The notes beneath the pieces are model-generated. The model worked only from the letters and a program-made list of their open reading frames with translations, was not told the DNA's origin and ran no database searches. Shown piece by piece: positions 8,047 to 18,078 of a DNA stretch of 64,000 bases. The first letter of the stretch is position 1; every line of letters begins with the position of its first letter. Made by a program: the position numbers and the translations under genes. Source of the DNA: Clostridiales bacterium 38-18 (GTDB lineage Bacteria; Bacillota; Clostridia; Peptostreptococcales; Acidaminobacteraceae); NCBI GenBank assembly GCA_001897605.1, contig MKTL01000001.1, positions 124,001 through 188,000 of the forward strand. Reading direction: 5' to 3'.

Positions 8047-10050
8047 CTAAGCTTTGAATTTAGTCATTTCTACTGAGAGGTTGGCAACATCCTCATTTAA
8101 GTGCTCTATGGCTTGAACGATTTCAGAAACGCGAGAGAGCTGTTCTTCTGTAGAAGCATTTATTTCCTCTGTAGAAGCTGCTGATTCTTCGCTGATGGCT
8201 GCCATAGACTCGAGTGACTCAATCAGTTCGTTTTTAAGTCCCTCTATCGTTTGAGCTTCTTCGATAAAGCCGTCTATAATCGATTCTACCTTTGAAACAC
8301 TACCATCAATATTTTGGAAAACAGCAACCGTTTCATCGATGTTCGATTTTGCTTTATCTACTGATCGAATGGTGGATAATACGGTATTGTTTGTCGTATT
8401 GACGATTTTTACGATTTCATCAATGATGGCGTTGATTTCTTCCGCTGAGGCTGAGGATTGCTCTGCGAGCTTTCGAATTTCTTCTGCAACCACCGAGAAG
8501 CCTCGTCCAGCCTCACCAGCACGTGCCGCTTCAATAGAGGCGTTAAGTGCTAAAAGGTTCGTTTGACTTGAGATTCCTTTAATCGTACCCACGATAGTTT
8601 CTATGGTTTGTGAACTGATACTTAATGCCTTCACTTGAGATGAAACATTTTCAGTACTGTCGACGGTTTCTTGGAATACGGCTTTTAATGCGTTTATTTT
8701 TGATCGACCAATTTGATTGGTAGATACCATTTCAGTTGTGACTGATTTTGCATTTTGGAGCTTGTCATATATGATATTGACACTGTCCCCTAATTGGTGA
8801 CCCGTGTGAAGGCGATCACTGACATTTGAAGCGAGATCAGTAGCACCATAGGTGATCTCTTCAATCGCCTTAGTGACTTCTTGAGTAGTGGCACTTAACC
8901 CGTCAACATTACCTGAAATGGTTTCAGAATTTGAAGCTAAATTATTGATACTACTCGATACCTCAGAAATCAAATGTCTAACATTTGCGGTCATATCATC
9001 AAACTTAGTTGAAAGAGAGCCGATCTCATCCTTTGAATTATAACCCACTGAAGTTTTGAAATTGCCAGATCCAACCTCGATCATTGCAGTTTCAACGCGC
9101 TTTAATGGTTTTGTAACGTATTTTTTAACCATACTAGAGATAACAAATACAAGTAAAAGAACTGAAATAACAACGACAATCGCATTGTTAAATAGGCTTT
9201 TTAGTATAATTTCAGTAACAACTGATTTTGGATAGGTGACCACTATTGTGAATTGATCAATCGCTTCCTTATAAGTGAAGTAATCATTTCCATCAATGCT
9301 TGAGGTTAATGAGGAATTACCACTGGAGAGCGCAGTTGACAGCCATGGAAGTTCGGTCGCAGCGGTTCCAACTAAAGCGGAATCATTACTCGCGATGATA
9401 AGGCCATTTTCATCGACAATGGTACCGAAGCCGCTGTCGCCGATAACCAAGCCCTCAATTCTCTTCTGAATATCGAGGTTGGCTAATAAATCAATTAATG
9501 TTGTAGGAATAAATCCGATAATGATAACGCCAGGCACATCACGTCTAGAAACGGCAACAAATTGATACATTTTGCCGTCTTTTTCTCGAGGTGCGGGCTC
9601 AAGTGCAACCCATTGATCTCTTTGACCAATTAAAGGGCTAAAGGTTGACATAGAAGGATCATCTGAAAGCTTAGTGCCAAAAATCTTTTCGTCATTACCA
9701 TATTCGACGACGCCATTGACATCTGTAACTCGTATTTCCTCAATTCTTAGTTGGTCCGCAAGCTTGTCCATGTTATATGTTTTCAGCCATGTTTGATTAT
9801 AAACGATCATTTCTGCTATCGCTTGAGCGATGACTGCGTTCTTATCATTCATAGCTTCTTTCGTTATCTGAATAACATCTTTTGCGGTGTGTAGTTCGTT
9901 TGTGATGTTCTTAATTTGATCAGCCAACTGACGTTCTACGATGTTTTCTAAGGATGAATTGGTTGAGTAAATACTAAACAATGCCTGAAAGCCAATAGCA
10001 ATAACGATAATGATACTGGTGAAAAGGACGATTCTTGCTCTAATTTTCAT
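8047..10050 (-). CDS. methyl-accepting chemotaxis protein with extracytoplasmic Cache-type sensor
   Basis: Membrane chemoreceptor of 667 residues that would signal to CheA/CheW. An N-terminal membrane helix (about 7-28) is followed by a periplasm-facing Cache-like domain (about 40-280), a second helix (about 285-308), a HAMP linker and a long coiled-coil signalling domain. The hairpin tip is typical: [20 protein letters not shown], then [19 protein letters not shown]. No C-terminal CheR-docking pentapeptide is visible. ATG 10050 is preferred because GGAGG lies six bases before it; the ATG at 10056 directly abuts that site. The ligand cannot be told. It shows that the organism is probably motile. 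Confidence 0.92.
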   Translation of the reverse strand: MKIRARIVLFTSIIIVIAIGFQALFSIYSTNSSLENIVERQLADQIKNITNELHTAKDVIQITKEAMNDKNAVIAQAIAEMIVYNQTWLKTYNMDKLADQLRIEEIRVTDVNGVVEYGNDEKIFGTKLSDDPSMSTFSPLIGQRDQWVALEPAPREKDGKMYQFVAVSRRDVPGVIIIGFIPTTLIDLLANLDIQKRIEGLVIGDSGFGTIVDENGLIIASNDSALVGTAATELPWLSTALSSGNSSLTSSIDGNDYFTYKEAIDQFTIVVTYPKSVVTEIILKSLFNNAIVVVISVLLLVFVISSMVKKYVTKPLKRVETAMIEVGSGNFKTSVGYNSKDEIGSLSTKFDDMTANVRHLISEVSSSINNLASNSETISGNVDGLSATTQEVTKAIEEITYGATDLASNVSDRLHTGHQLGDSVNIIYDKLQNAKSVTTEMVSTNQIGRSKINALKAVFQETVDSTENVSSQVKALSISSQTIETIVGTIKGISSQTNLLALNASIEAARAGEAGRGFSVVAEEIRKLAEQSSASAEEINAIIDEIVKIVNTTNNTVLSTIRSVDKAKSNIDETVAVFQNIDGSVSKVESIIDGFIEEAQTIEGLKNELIESLESMAAISEESAASTEEINASTEEQLSRVSEIVQAIEHLNEDVANLSVEMTKFKA

Positions 10051-10196
10051 GTGCATCCTCCTTGTGATTATGATGTCTTATTATAGCACATTAGTCCTAA
10101 GTGAACACAAAAAATATTAACTAAATGTAAGTTTTATTACATTTTTTTTTGTTTTAAAAGGCATACAAACAACTGAAAATACTTGTTTTTAAAAAA

Positions 10197-10217
10197 TGTC
10201 ACGATAAGATTGTGTCA
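10197..10217 (+). promoter_or_regulatory. putative MtlR operator upstream of mtlA
   Basis: TGTCAC-N9-GTGTCA, an inverted repeat with one mismatch. Its centre (10207) is 52 bp before the -10 box at 10259. A matching site with the same spacing stands before the regulator gene at 11782. Confidence 0.6.
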
Positions 10218-10235
10218 AATTTGGTGGTCTTTTAT

Positions 10236-10264
10236 TTGTAAATTTCACCCCTTAAAAATATAAT
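10236..10264 (+). promoter_or_regulatory. mtlA promoter
   Basis: TTGTAA (10236-10241), a 17-bp spacer and TATAAT (10259-10264), 69 bp before the start codon. Confidence 0.6.
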
Positions 10265-10332
10265 GCAATTGTAACAGGCCAGTTATAAACTTTTGAAACG
10301 AATAATGATTGAAAATGAATAAGGGGGACACA

Positions 10333-11718
10333 ATGGAAAAATCTTCAGTTAAAAATAATGTTCAAAGATTTGGACGTTTTCTAAGTGGTATGGTATTGCC
10401 AAATATCGGCGCATTTATCGCTTGGGGTATTATCACTGCATTCTTTATTCCTACAGGTTGGTTACCAAATGAAAAATTAGCAACTCTTGTTGGTCCAATG
10501 ATAACTTACATGCTGCCATTATTAATAGCTTACACTGGTGGTAAAATGGTCGGTGGCGTGAGAGGTGGCGTTGTTGGTGCGGTTGCAGCAATGGGCGTTA
10601 TCGCTGGTTCAGACATTCCGATGTTCATCGGAGCGATGATTATGGGTCCTCTTGGCGGCTTCGTCATTAAAAAATGGGACGATGCAGTAGAAGGTAAGGT
10701 TGCTGCAGGCTTTGAAATGTTAGTTGCGAACTTCTCAGCTGGTATTATTGGTATGTTATTAGCACTTTTAGCGGTACTTGGTATTGGACCAGTTGTTTTA
10801 GCACTCAATAACGTTTTAAAAGGTGGCGTAGAAGCAATCGTTAACGCTAACTTATTACCATTTGCTTCACTCTTTATTGAACCAGGTAAAATCTTATTCT
10901 TAAATAATGCAATGAACCATGGTGTTTTAGGACCTTTAGGGATCCAAGAAGTTGCTGAACACGGTAAATCTATCTTCTTCTTATTAGAAACAAACCCAGG
11001 TCCTGGTCTTGGTATTCTATTAGCGTACTGGTTCTTCTCAAAAGGTATGATTAAAGAATCAGCACCGAGCTCAATCATTATCCATTTCTTTGGTGGGATC
11101 CATGAAATCTATTTCCCTTATGTTTTAATGAAACCAATCCTTGTACTTGCAGTAATCGCTGGTGGTATGAGTGGTGTGTTCACATTTAACTTACTTGGAG
11201 CAGGCTTAGTTGCAACACCATCCCCAGGAAGTATTATGGCACTTATTATGATGACACCTAAAGGTGGCTTACTGCCAGTACTTGCTGGGGTTGCAGTCGC
11301 GACAGCAGTGTCGTTTGTAGTAGCAGCCTTCTTCTTAAAGAGAAGTGAAGTAAAAGAAGAAGCTTATCTTGCAGCTCAATCGCAAGTGGGCAATATGAAA
11401 GCAGCTTCAAAAGGTAAATCACCACAAATTACTTCAACTAAAGGTTCAGTTAGAAAAATCGTAGTTGCTTGTGATGCTGGTATGGGTTCAAGTGCGATGG
11501 GCGCTACTACTTTAAAGAAAAAAGTTAAAGCAGCAGGTCTTGATATTATTGTCGTAAATACTTCATTGGACGAGATTCCTTCTGACGCAGATATCGTTAT
11601 TACACACGAAAGCTTAGCTGAACGTGCAAAAGCGAAAGCAGGAAATGCTGAGTTAATCGCTATCGATCAATTTGTAGGCAATCCAGTTTATGATGAATTA
11701 GTCAATCGTTTAAAATAA
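10333..11718 (+). CDS. mtlA: PTS hexitol (mannitol-type) transporter EIICB
   Basis: Integral membrane permease that imports and phosphorylates a hexitol, most likely mannitol. The EIIC domain (about residues 1-335) has the MtlA signatures GMVLPNIGAFIAWG, GGVRGGVVGAVAAMG and ETNPGPGLGILLAYW. The EIIB domain (about 375-461) carries the phospho-acceptor cysteine in VACDAGMGSSAMG. No EIIA is attached; the EIIA domain of the paralogue at 14001 could serve it. The start at 10333 follows AGGGGG; the in-frame ATG upstream at 10309 has no site. The gene has its own promoter, operator and terminator, so it is a single-gene unit in the regulon. Confidence 0.92.
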   Translation: MEKSSVKNNVQRFGRFLSGMVLPNIGAFIAWGIITAFFIPTGWLPNEKLATLVGPMITYMLPLLIAYTGGKMVGGVRGGVVGAVAAMGVIAGSDIPMFIGAMIMGPLGGFVIKKWDDAVEGKVAAGFEMLVANFSAGIIGMLLALLAVLGIGPVVLALNNVLKGGVEAIVNANLLPFASLFIEPGKILFLNNAMNHGVLGPLGIQEVAEHGKSIFFLLETNPGPGLGILLAYWFFSKGMIKESAPSSIIIHFFGGIHEIYFPYVLMKPILVLAVIAGGMSGVFTFNLLGAGLVATPSPGSIMALIMMTPKGGLLPVLAGVAVATAVSFVVAAFFLKRSEVKEEAYLAAQSQVGNMKAASKGKSPQITSTKGSVRKIVVACDAGMGSSAMGATTLKKKVKAAGLDIIVVNTSLDEIPSDADIVITHESLAERAKAKAGNAELIAIDQFVGNPVYDELVNRLK

Positions 11719-11728
11719 GTCCAGTTAA

Positions 11729-11758
11729 GAGACAGCGAGCTTCACTCGCTGTCTCTCT
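11729..11758 (+). terminator. hairpin after mtlA
   Basis: GAGACAGCGAG (11729-11739) and its perfect complement (11745-11755) enclose a 5-base loop. The following tract (TCTCTATTT) is only partly T-rich. Confidence 0.6.
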
Positions 11759-11780
11759 CTATTTACAGCGTTATTCAATT

Positions 11781-11849
11781 ATGTCACTCTTAAGTTGTGA
11801 CATTTTCCACCTATCTTTTGATGTACCTATTAATAAAAGAGCGTATAAT
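11781..11849 (+). promoter_or_regulatory. putative MtlR operator and promoter of mtlR operon
   Basis: ATGTCAC-N9-GTGACAT (11781-11803) is a near-perfect palindrome with the half-site and spacing seen before mtlA. TATAAT lies at 11844-11849, again 52 bp from the palindrome centre. The hexamer 17 bp upstream of the -10 (ATGTAC) is a poor -35, which would suit an activator-dependent promoter. Confidence 0.6.
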
Positions 11850-11914
11850 AATGTTATAACATTTGTCAGAATATTTTAATGATAAACGGTGTCTCAAAAG
11901 ATGGGGGTAAGAAA

Positions 11915-13999
11915 GTGGAGTATTCAAAGAGAGTTGTAGAAATCATCGAGAAACTTCTCGAAAAGAGTGATTTTCTCTCAATCGCCCAATTGGCGGACGA
12001 AATGAATATTAGCAAACGGACAATATTTAGAGACATGGACGAAATAGAGGCGTTTGCCAAAGACCTTGGATTGGTGCTTACAAAAAAATCCAAGCTCGGA
12101 TTAAAGGTCGAGGCAGATGTAAAGCAAAGAGAACAAGTTCAAAATTATGCGAACAAGTTTAAAGGGACTCATTTTTCACAGGAGGAAAGACTCAACCAAA
12201 TTATTATGGAGCTTTTAAGAAGCAGAGAGCCTAGAAAGTTCTATTATTTTTCTAATTTATTGGGTGTTTCAGAAGCGACGATCTCTTATGATATGGACAA
12301 GATTGAGCCGTGGTTTAAAGAGCGTTCGATTACATTGGTTCGAAAGCCAGGATTCGGCGTTTTTGTAAAGGGTAAGGAGATCGATTTTAGAAAAGCAATC
12401 GTCGATTTTTTATATCAAAATTATGAACATCAGGATCTAGTAGCTATGATTAGTAGTACCAATGGTTTTGTAGAGAATGTGATGGATAAGGAAATAAGTC
12501 TCAAAGTTAGTAAAATCCTATCCAAATATGAAACTTACATTGCAAATCGCTTAACGGATCAGTCCTACATGGGATTGATGATTCATCTATCTATAGCAGT
12601 ACAAAGGATTTTAAGGGGTGAAAGTATCATCATGAATGGTGACATTTTGGACAACTTAAGATCTGATTCACAGTTTGATATTGCTCGCAGCATTGGCGTC
12701 GATATTGAAAAAGAGTTTACTATTAAGTTCCCAGAGGATGAGCTAGGGTATATTACCATGCATCTAAAGGGATCAAAGCTGAGAACGGGAGCCTTAATTG
12801 ATCAGCAGGATCTCATCATTTCTAACTTTGAGCTCAGCAGACTTAGCTCTGCCATGATTCAGAAATTTAAGGAATTAAGTGGCTATGATCTAAAGGAGGA
12901 TGAAAAGCTCTTAATTGGCCTCGTTAGTCATCTTAGACCTGCAGTTACGAGGATGAAGCTAGCTCTAGATATCAGAAACCCACTTCTAGAGAAGATTATG
13001 GAGATGTATCCTGAAATTTATAAGATGTCATCAGAAACGGGAACTTTAATCGCAAAGCAGTTCGACTTGAATGTACCCAAGGAAGAGGTAGGCTATATTG
13101 CGATGCATTTTGGTGCAGCCGTAGAAAGATATTTGAAGCTCCAAGGCATCGAGAAGAAAATTAGGACAGGGGTTGTGTGTTCAAGTGGTATTGGGACTTC
13201 AAGTCTCTTGTATTCCAGACTTGTAAAGCTCTTCCCAAGATTAGAAGTCGTTGGACAGTTTTCAAAGGAAGATGTGATTTACAATCGCATCTCTGAACAT
13301 CAGTTAGAGCTTCTGATTACAACCATAGCGCTTGATGCGAGTGAATTGCCATCTATACAGGTAAATCCACTGCTTATGACAGAAGATATTGAACGCATAA
13401 AACAGGTTGTCAGTATTTTAAGCAATAACGTTAGACCTTATAAAAGCCAGCTCGAAAGAGAAAAACAGGATGAATCCGAATCCGTTAAGCGCATTCATGC
13501 ACTAACAGAAAGTGTCATTACCATTGAACGGAATCTAAAGCTGTTTAGGGATATAAAAGCAAAAAATAGTGAGCAGCTTTTAAAGCAAATAGCTGATGCA
13601 AATGCAACTGATAGTAAGCATAAAAAACAAATCATCAGTGTTTTACAAGAAAGAGAAAAGCTAGGAAGTACTGTACTTCAAGGTGAAGGTATTGCTTTAA
13701 TTCATGGCAAATCAGAAGTGATTAAAGAAATGACTTTTTCCGTTTGGCGTTTGGTAAAGCCAATTACCATGCAAGCATTTAGACGAAATGAATTGGTTGA
13801 TAAAGCGGTTGTTATGCTCATTCCGGAAAATGCGTCAAAAGTACAACTTGAAGTAATGAGTTTATTAAGTAAAGCGCTAGTGGAAGACAATTTAATGATT
13901 CAAATGATCTCAGATGCAGATGAAAAACTTTTATTGGACCACATCAAGGGGATCATGCACAAATGGCTCAATAGACAACTAAAGACGGGAGGACTCTAA
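11915..13999 (+). CDS. mtlR: PRD-containing transcriptional activator, MtlR-like
   Basis: Regulator of 694 residues. Two N-terminal helix-turn-helix segments are followed by PRD1 (histidines in GLMIHLS and YITMHLK), PRD2 (LVSHLRP and YIAMHFG), a GatB-like EIIB domain with cysteine in VVCSSGIGTSS, and a C-terminal EIIA-like domain with histidine in ALIHGK. Members of the MtlR family activate mannitol genes and are controlled by PTS phosphorylation of these residues. GTG 11915 is chosen because GGGGGT lies seven bases upstream; the ATG at 11879 has no site. It is the first gene of the operon with EIICBA, kinase, dehydrogenase and HPr. Confidence 0.9.
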   Translation: MEYSKRVVEIIEKLLEKSDFLSIAQLADEMNISKRTIFRDMDEIEAFAKDLGLVLTKKSKLGLKVEADVKQREQVQNYANKFKGTHFSQEERLNQIIMELLRSREPRKFYYFSNLLGVSEATISYDMDKIEPWFKERSITLVRKPGFGVFVKGKEIDFRKAIVDFLYQNYEHQDLVAMISSTNGFVENVMDKEISLKVSKILSKYETYIANRLTDQSYMGLMIHLSIAVQRILRGESIIMNGDILDNLRSDSQFDIARSIGVDIEKEFTIKFPEDELGYITMHLKGSKLRTGALIDQQDLIISNFELSRLSSAMIQKFKELSGYDLKEDEKLLIGLVSHLRPAVTRMKLALDIRNPLLEKIMEMYPEIYKMSSETGTLIAKQFDLNVPKEEVGYIAMHFGAAVERYLKLQGIEKKIRTGVVCSSGIGTSSLLYSRLVKLFPRLEVVGQFSKEDVIYNRISEHQLELLITTIALDASELPSIQVNPLLMTEDIERIKQVVSILSNNVRPYKSQLEREKQDESESVKRIHALTESVITIERNLKLFRDIKAKNSEQLLKQIADANATDSKHKKQIISVLQEREKLGSTVLQGEGIALIHGKSEVIKEMTFSVWRLVKPITMQAFRRNELVDKAVVMLIPENASKVQLEVMSLLSKALVEDNLMIQMISDADEKLLLDHIKGIMHKWLNRQLKTGGL

Positions 14000-14000
14000 T

Positions 14001-15827
14001 ATGGAGCGCTTACAAAAATCCGGTCGTTTCTTGTCTAGAATGGTGATGCCAAATATTAGTGCTTTTATCGCTTGGGGAATTTTAACCACGCTGTTTCATT
14101 CGGATGGCTGGTTGCCCAATGCAGAACTTGAACAAATTATTGGACCTATGATTTTTTATGCACTACCTCTTTTGATTGCCTATACCGGCGGTAAAAACAT
14201 CGGGGGTACAAGAGGGGGCGTCATAGGCGTTATAGGGACTTTTGGTCTTATAGCAGGCGCAGATATTCCAATGTTTATTGGTGCGATGATTATGGGACCA
14301 CTCAGCGCATGGCTATTAAATAGGTTCGATCAATATTCAAAAGATCGAATTCCAGCGGGGTTTGAGATGCTAGTGACTAATTTTAGCGCAGGCATCATAG
14401 GGGTTGCACTCACGTTAGTTTCCTTTAAAGCTGTTGGACCTTTGATCGTTTTACTCAATGAACTACTTAAATCAGGAGTAGCTTTTGTTTTAGATCGTGG
14501 ACTATTGTTTATGTCTGCTATCTTTATTGAACCAGGGAAAATTTTATTTTTAAACAATGCAATTAATCACGGCATCCTTGGACCATTAGGCATTGAAGAT
14601 GCGTTGGCACATGGTAGCTCAATCTTTTTCTTATTAGAGACTAACCCAGGTCCTGGTCTTGGCATATTGCTCGCCTACTGGTTTTATACAAAAGGAATTG
14701 CAAAAAATAATGCACCAAGCGCGATGATTATCCACTTTTTAGGTGGGATTCACGAAATTTATTTTCCGTATGTCGTTATGCGTCCAGCTCTTTTTGGCGC
14801 AGTCATACTGGGTGGCATGAGTGGTACATTTGTTTTTCAATTACTCGGTGCAGGTCTCAGAGCGACACCCTCACCGGGAAGTATATTTGCCGTTCTCGCA
14901 TTAACCCCTAGAGATCAAATTCTTGGTGTTATTGCAGGCGTCACTGTATCTATGGTGGTTACATTTATACTGTCCTATCTCATTTTCAAGAGGTATCCAC
15001 TTCAGGATACAGAAGAAGAAACACAAGAAAAACAAAATTTCGAGCTGATCTTTGATGCCTTACCACAAGGGCGGAAGATTACCAAAATAACGTTTGCATG
15101 TGATGCTGGCATGGGTTCCAGTGCTTTAGGTGCATCACTATTAACAAAGGTTGTGAAACAAAACCAGATGAATTTACCCGTTGTAAATGTACCGATAGAT
15201 GCAATTCCATCTGATTCAGATTTAGTCATCACATACACGGACCTCCTTAACAGAGCGAAGCGACAAGCACCGGGCGCGATTCATATTGGCATAAAAGATT
15301 TTCTTAACAAGGAAGTCTATGAACAGTTGGTTGATGCTGTAAAGGCATATTGTATTATAACGGAGGTAAAAGAAGAGATGAGCAAACCAAATGAAATACT
15401 AATGAAGGAAAATATTATCTTAAATCGTGAATCTGTAACTATGGAAGAAGCAATTAGACATGCAGGAGAGCTGTTAACTAAGAGTGGCTATGTTGGAGAA
15501 GGATACATCGATGGAATGCTAGCGAGAGAGCAGAAGTTTTCTACTTACATTGGTAACAATGTCGCTATTCCACATGGTGAAAATAGCGTTAAAGATGTTA
15601 TCATCGAGTCTGGAATCGTCGTGGTTCAATACCCAAATGGTGTAAGTTTTGGAGAAGGAAAGCTAGCTAAAATTGTCATCGGCATCGCTGGAAAGGGCAA
15701 TGAGCATATTCAATTACTTGCGAACATTGCTGAAGCGATTGAGGATGACGCAATTCTTGAAAAAATGCTGACAACGACTGATCCAAACTATATCTATGAA
15801 CTTTTTTCAAGTGAAGGGATGATGTAG
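14001..15827 (+). CDS. PTS hexitol (mannitol-type) transporter EIICBA fusion
   Basis: Three-domain PTS permease of 608 residues paralogous to the EIICB at 10333. EIIC (about 1-335) has VMPNISAFIAWG and ETNPGPGLGILLAYW; EIIB (about 360-450) has FACDAGMGSSALG with the phosphocysteine; EIIA (about 465-608) has VAIPHGEN with the phosphohistidine. Phosphate would flow from HPr to EIIA, EIIB and then the sugar alcohol. It starts two bases after the mtlR stop codon and is followed within two bases by the kinase, so the genes are tightly coupled. Two mannitol-type permeases in one regulon suggest either different substrates or affinities, or sharing of the single EIIA. Confidence 0.92.
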   Translation: MERLQKSGRFLSRMVMPNISAFIAWGILTTLFHSDGWLPNAELEQIIGPMIFYALPLLIAYTGGKNIGGTRGGVIGVIGTFGLIAGADIPMFIGAMIMGPLSAWLLNRFDQYSKDRIPAGFEMLVTNFSAGIIGVALTLVSFKAVGPLIVLLNELLKSGVAFVLDRGLLFMSAIFIEPGKILFLNNAINHGILGPLGIEDALAHGSSIFFLLETNPGPGLGILLAYWFYTKGIAKNNAPSAMIIHFLGGIHEIYFPYVVMRPALFGAVILGGMSGTFVFQLLGAGLRATPSPGSIFAVLALTPRDQILGVIAGVTVSMVVTFILSYLIFKRYPLQDTEEETQEKQNFELIFDALPQGRKITKITFACDAGMGSSALGASLLTKVVKQNQMNLPVVNVPIDAIPSDSDLVITYTDLLNRAKRQAPGAIHIGIKDFLNKEVYEQLVDAVKAYCIITEVKEEMSKPNEILMKENIILNRESVTMEEAIRHAGELLTKSGYVGEGYIDGMLAREQKFSTYIGNNVAIPHGENSVKDVIIESGIVVVQYPNGVSFGEGKLAKIVIGIAGKGNEHIQLLANIAEAIEDDAILEKMLTTTDPNYIYELFSSEGMM

Positions 15828-15828
15828 C

Positions 15829-16758
15829 ATGATTCTAACGGTGACACTGAATCCAGCAATTGATAAAACCATAGAGGTTAAGAATTTTGAAATTGCTCAG
15901 CTCAATAAGGTTCTAAATACACTTCAAGATCCAGGAGGTAAGGGAATCAATGTATCTAAAGTCGTAGAGTCATTGGGTGGTAAAAGTATCGCAACTGGAT
16001 TTTTAGGTGGATCTGCAGGTAAATATATCTCTGATGCCCTTGAAAGACTTGAAATAGAACAGTCCTTTATCAGGATTCAAGGTGAGACCAGAACGAACAT
16101 GAAAGTGTTTGATGCGGCGACACATGAAACGACAGAAATCAATGAACCTGGTCCATTGGTAACTGGAGCTGAAACAGAAGCCTTGCTAGATAAAATAGGC
16201 AAACTGCTTAAAAGTGGCGATATCCTAGTCATCTCTGGAAGTGCGCCAAAGTCAATTTCTTCAACTTATTATGCAGATCTCGTAGCAGTTGGTAAAAATG
16301 CAGGTGCTACCGTATTTTTAGACGCCTCTGGAGAGGCATTTGTCGAAGGGATTAAAGCCAAACCTGATTTTATTAAACCTAATCGTCATGAACTTGAAGT
16401 GTATTTCGGTCATGAAATACCAACAGATGCTGATCTTAAAGTTGCAGGAGCTCATTTTATAGAAAAAGGCGTCGAAAATGTATTTATCTCACTGGGTGGT
16501 GAGGGTGCATTTTACTGTGACAAAGACCATGCATTCAGGCTGAGACCACTTAAAGTTGAGGCACATAGTTCAGTTGGTGCAGGTGATGCTTTTGTAGGTG
16601 CATTTGTCTATGGACTAGACCGAGAATTGGGTTTAAATGATTGTTTGAAATTATCAGTTGCAACGAGTGCAGGAGCAGTTATGACCGTTGGGACAAAGCC
16701 TATGAATGTTGAATGGATTATGAATCAACTGGATTTGGTCGTTATAGATCAAATTTAA
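15829..16758 (+). CDS. PfkB-family 1-phosphofructokinase-like hexose-phosphate kinase
   Basis: Ribokinase-family sugar-phosphate kinase of 309 residues in the FruK/LacC/PfkB branch. It begins with the typical MILTVTLNPAIDKT, has PGGKGINVSKV near residue 40, and ends in the catalytic loop SVGAGDAFVGAF containing the aspartate base. In context it most likely phosphorylates the ketose phosphate made by the neighbouring dehydrogenase, for example fructose 1-phosphate to fructose 1,6-bisphosphate. Tagatose-6-phosphate or fructose-6-phosphate are other possible substrates, since sequence alone does not separate these branches well. It starts two bases after the EIICBA gene. Confidence 0.85.
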   Translation: MILTVTLNPAIDKTIEVKNFEIAQLNKVLNTLQDPGGKGINVSKVVESLGGKSIATGFLGGSAGKYISDALERLEIEQSFIRIQGETRTNMKVFDAATHETTEINEPGPLVTGAETEALLDKIGKLLKSGDILVISGSAPKSISSTYYADLVAVGKNAGATVFLDASGEAFVEGIKAKPDFIKPNRHELEVYFGHEIPTDADLKVAGAHFIEKGVENVFISLGGEGAFYCDKDHAFRLRPLKVEAHSSVGAGDAFVGAFVYGLDRELGLNDCLKLSVATSAGAVMTVGTKPMNVEWIMNQLDLVVIDQI

Positions 16759-16798
16759 ACAGAAACCCATAGATAACGTTAAAAAGAGGAGTAAATAT

Positions 16799-18061
16799 AT
16801 GAAAACAAGAGCAGTAAGAATGTATGGTCAAGATGACCTTAGACTTGAAGAGTTTGAACTCCCAGAAATCAAAGAAGATGAAATACTAGTTAAGGTGGTT
16901 TCAGACAGTATCTGTATGTCGACTTTTAAAGCAGTAAAGCAAGGTAGCAAACACAAACGTGTTCCAGAAAACATTGCAGAGCATCCAATTATCGTTGGCC
17001 ATGAAATGGCAGGTGTAATCGTAGAAGTAGGTAAGGTGCATCAAGATAAATTCAAACCAGGTATGAAGTTTTCACTTCAACCAGCGCTTAACTATAAAGG
17101 TAGTCCTTATTCACCAGGTTATTCTTATGAGTTTTTCGGTGGCAATGCAACTTATAATGTTATTCCACCAGAAGTCATGGAGCTAGGTTGCCTACTGATT
17201 TATGATGGTGACAGCTATTTTGGTGCTTCATTAGGTGAACCAATGTCATGTATCATTGGCGGCTATCATGCAAGCTACCATACAGTGCCATATAAATATG
17301 AGCATGTAATGGGAACTAAGAAGGACGGCTTTGTTGCCATACTAGGTGGCGCTGGCCCAATGGGACTTGGTGCAATCGATTATGCACTTGCAATTGAAAA
17401 CAAACCATCAAAAATCGTCGTGACAGATATTTCTGATGACCGTTTAAACAGAGCTGCTAAGTTTATTTCACCAGAGAAAGCAGCTGCAAAAGGCGTTGAA
17501 TTAATTTATGTGAATACAGCGAGTTACGATGATCCAGTTGCACATCTTAGAAGCTTAACCGATGGTCATGGTTATGATGATGTTTTCGTCTATGCACCAG
17601 TGGTACCTTTAGTTGAGCAAGGCGATAAGATTTTAGCATACGATGGCTGTATGAACTTCTTTGCAGGTCCTACGAATACTGAATTTACAGCGCCTATTAA
17701 CCTTTATAACGTACACTACAACAATACGCATATTATGGGGTCAACTGGCGGAAATACCGACGACTTGATAGAAGCGTTGGATATGTCCGCTAAAAATCTC
17801 ATAAATCCTTCAGTTATGCTGACACACATCGGAGGCTTAGACTGTACGATAGATGCGGTTATGGATCTTCCAAACATTCCAGGTGGAAAAAAATTAGTTT
17901 ACAACCATATCAATATGCCGCTTACTGCCATAGATGATTTCGCAGAGCTTGGCAAAACAGATCCATTATTTGCGAAGCTTGCAGAGCTAGTAGACAAATA
18001 CGATGGTTTATGGAATGCAGAGGCAGAAGCATACCTACTGGCTTACTATAATGTAGATTAA
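16799..18061 (+). CDS. zinc-type medium-chain dehydrogenase, YggP / sorbose-phosphate reductase-like
   Basis: Predicted NAD(P)-dependent polyol-phosphate dehydrogenase of 420 residues. SICMSTFK carries the catalytic-zinc cysteine, VGHEMAG the GHE motif, and GGAGPMGLG the nucleotide-binding loop. The four-cysteine structural zinc lobe of common alcohol dehydrogenases is not seen. The sequence type recalls Escherichia coli YggP (next to the CmtAB mannitol-type PTS) and Klebsiella SorE; this is from family knowledge. In this operon it probably replaces the usual mannitol-1-phosphate 5-dehydrogenase MtlD, which is absent. AGAGGAG precedes the start. Confidence 0.82.
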   Translation: MKTRAVRMYGQDDLRLEEFELPEIKEDEILVKVVSDSICMSTFKAVKQGSKHKRVPENIAEHPIIVGHEMAGVIVEVGKVHQDKFKPGMKFSLQPALNYKGSPYSPGYSYEFFGGNATYNVIPPEVMELGCLLIYDGDSYFGASLGEPMSCIIGGYHASYHTVPYKYEHVMGTKKDGFVAILGGAGPMGLGAIDYALAIENKPSKIVVTDISDDRLNRAAKFISPEKAAAKGVELIYVNTASYDDPVAHLRSLTDGHGYDDVFVYAPVVPLVEQGDKILAYDGCMNFFAGPTNTEFTAPINLYNVHYNNTHIMGSTGGNTDDLIEALDMSAKNLINPSVMLTHIGGLDCTIDAVMDLPNIPGGKKLVYNHINMPLTAIDDFAELGKTDPLFAKLAELVDKYDGLWNAEAEAYLLAYYNVD

Positions 18062-18078
18062 TTGTGAGGGAGAATAAG

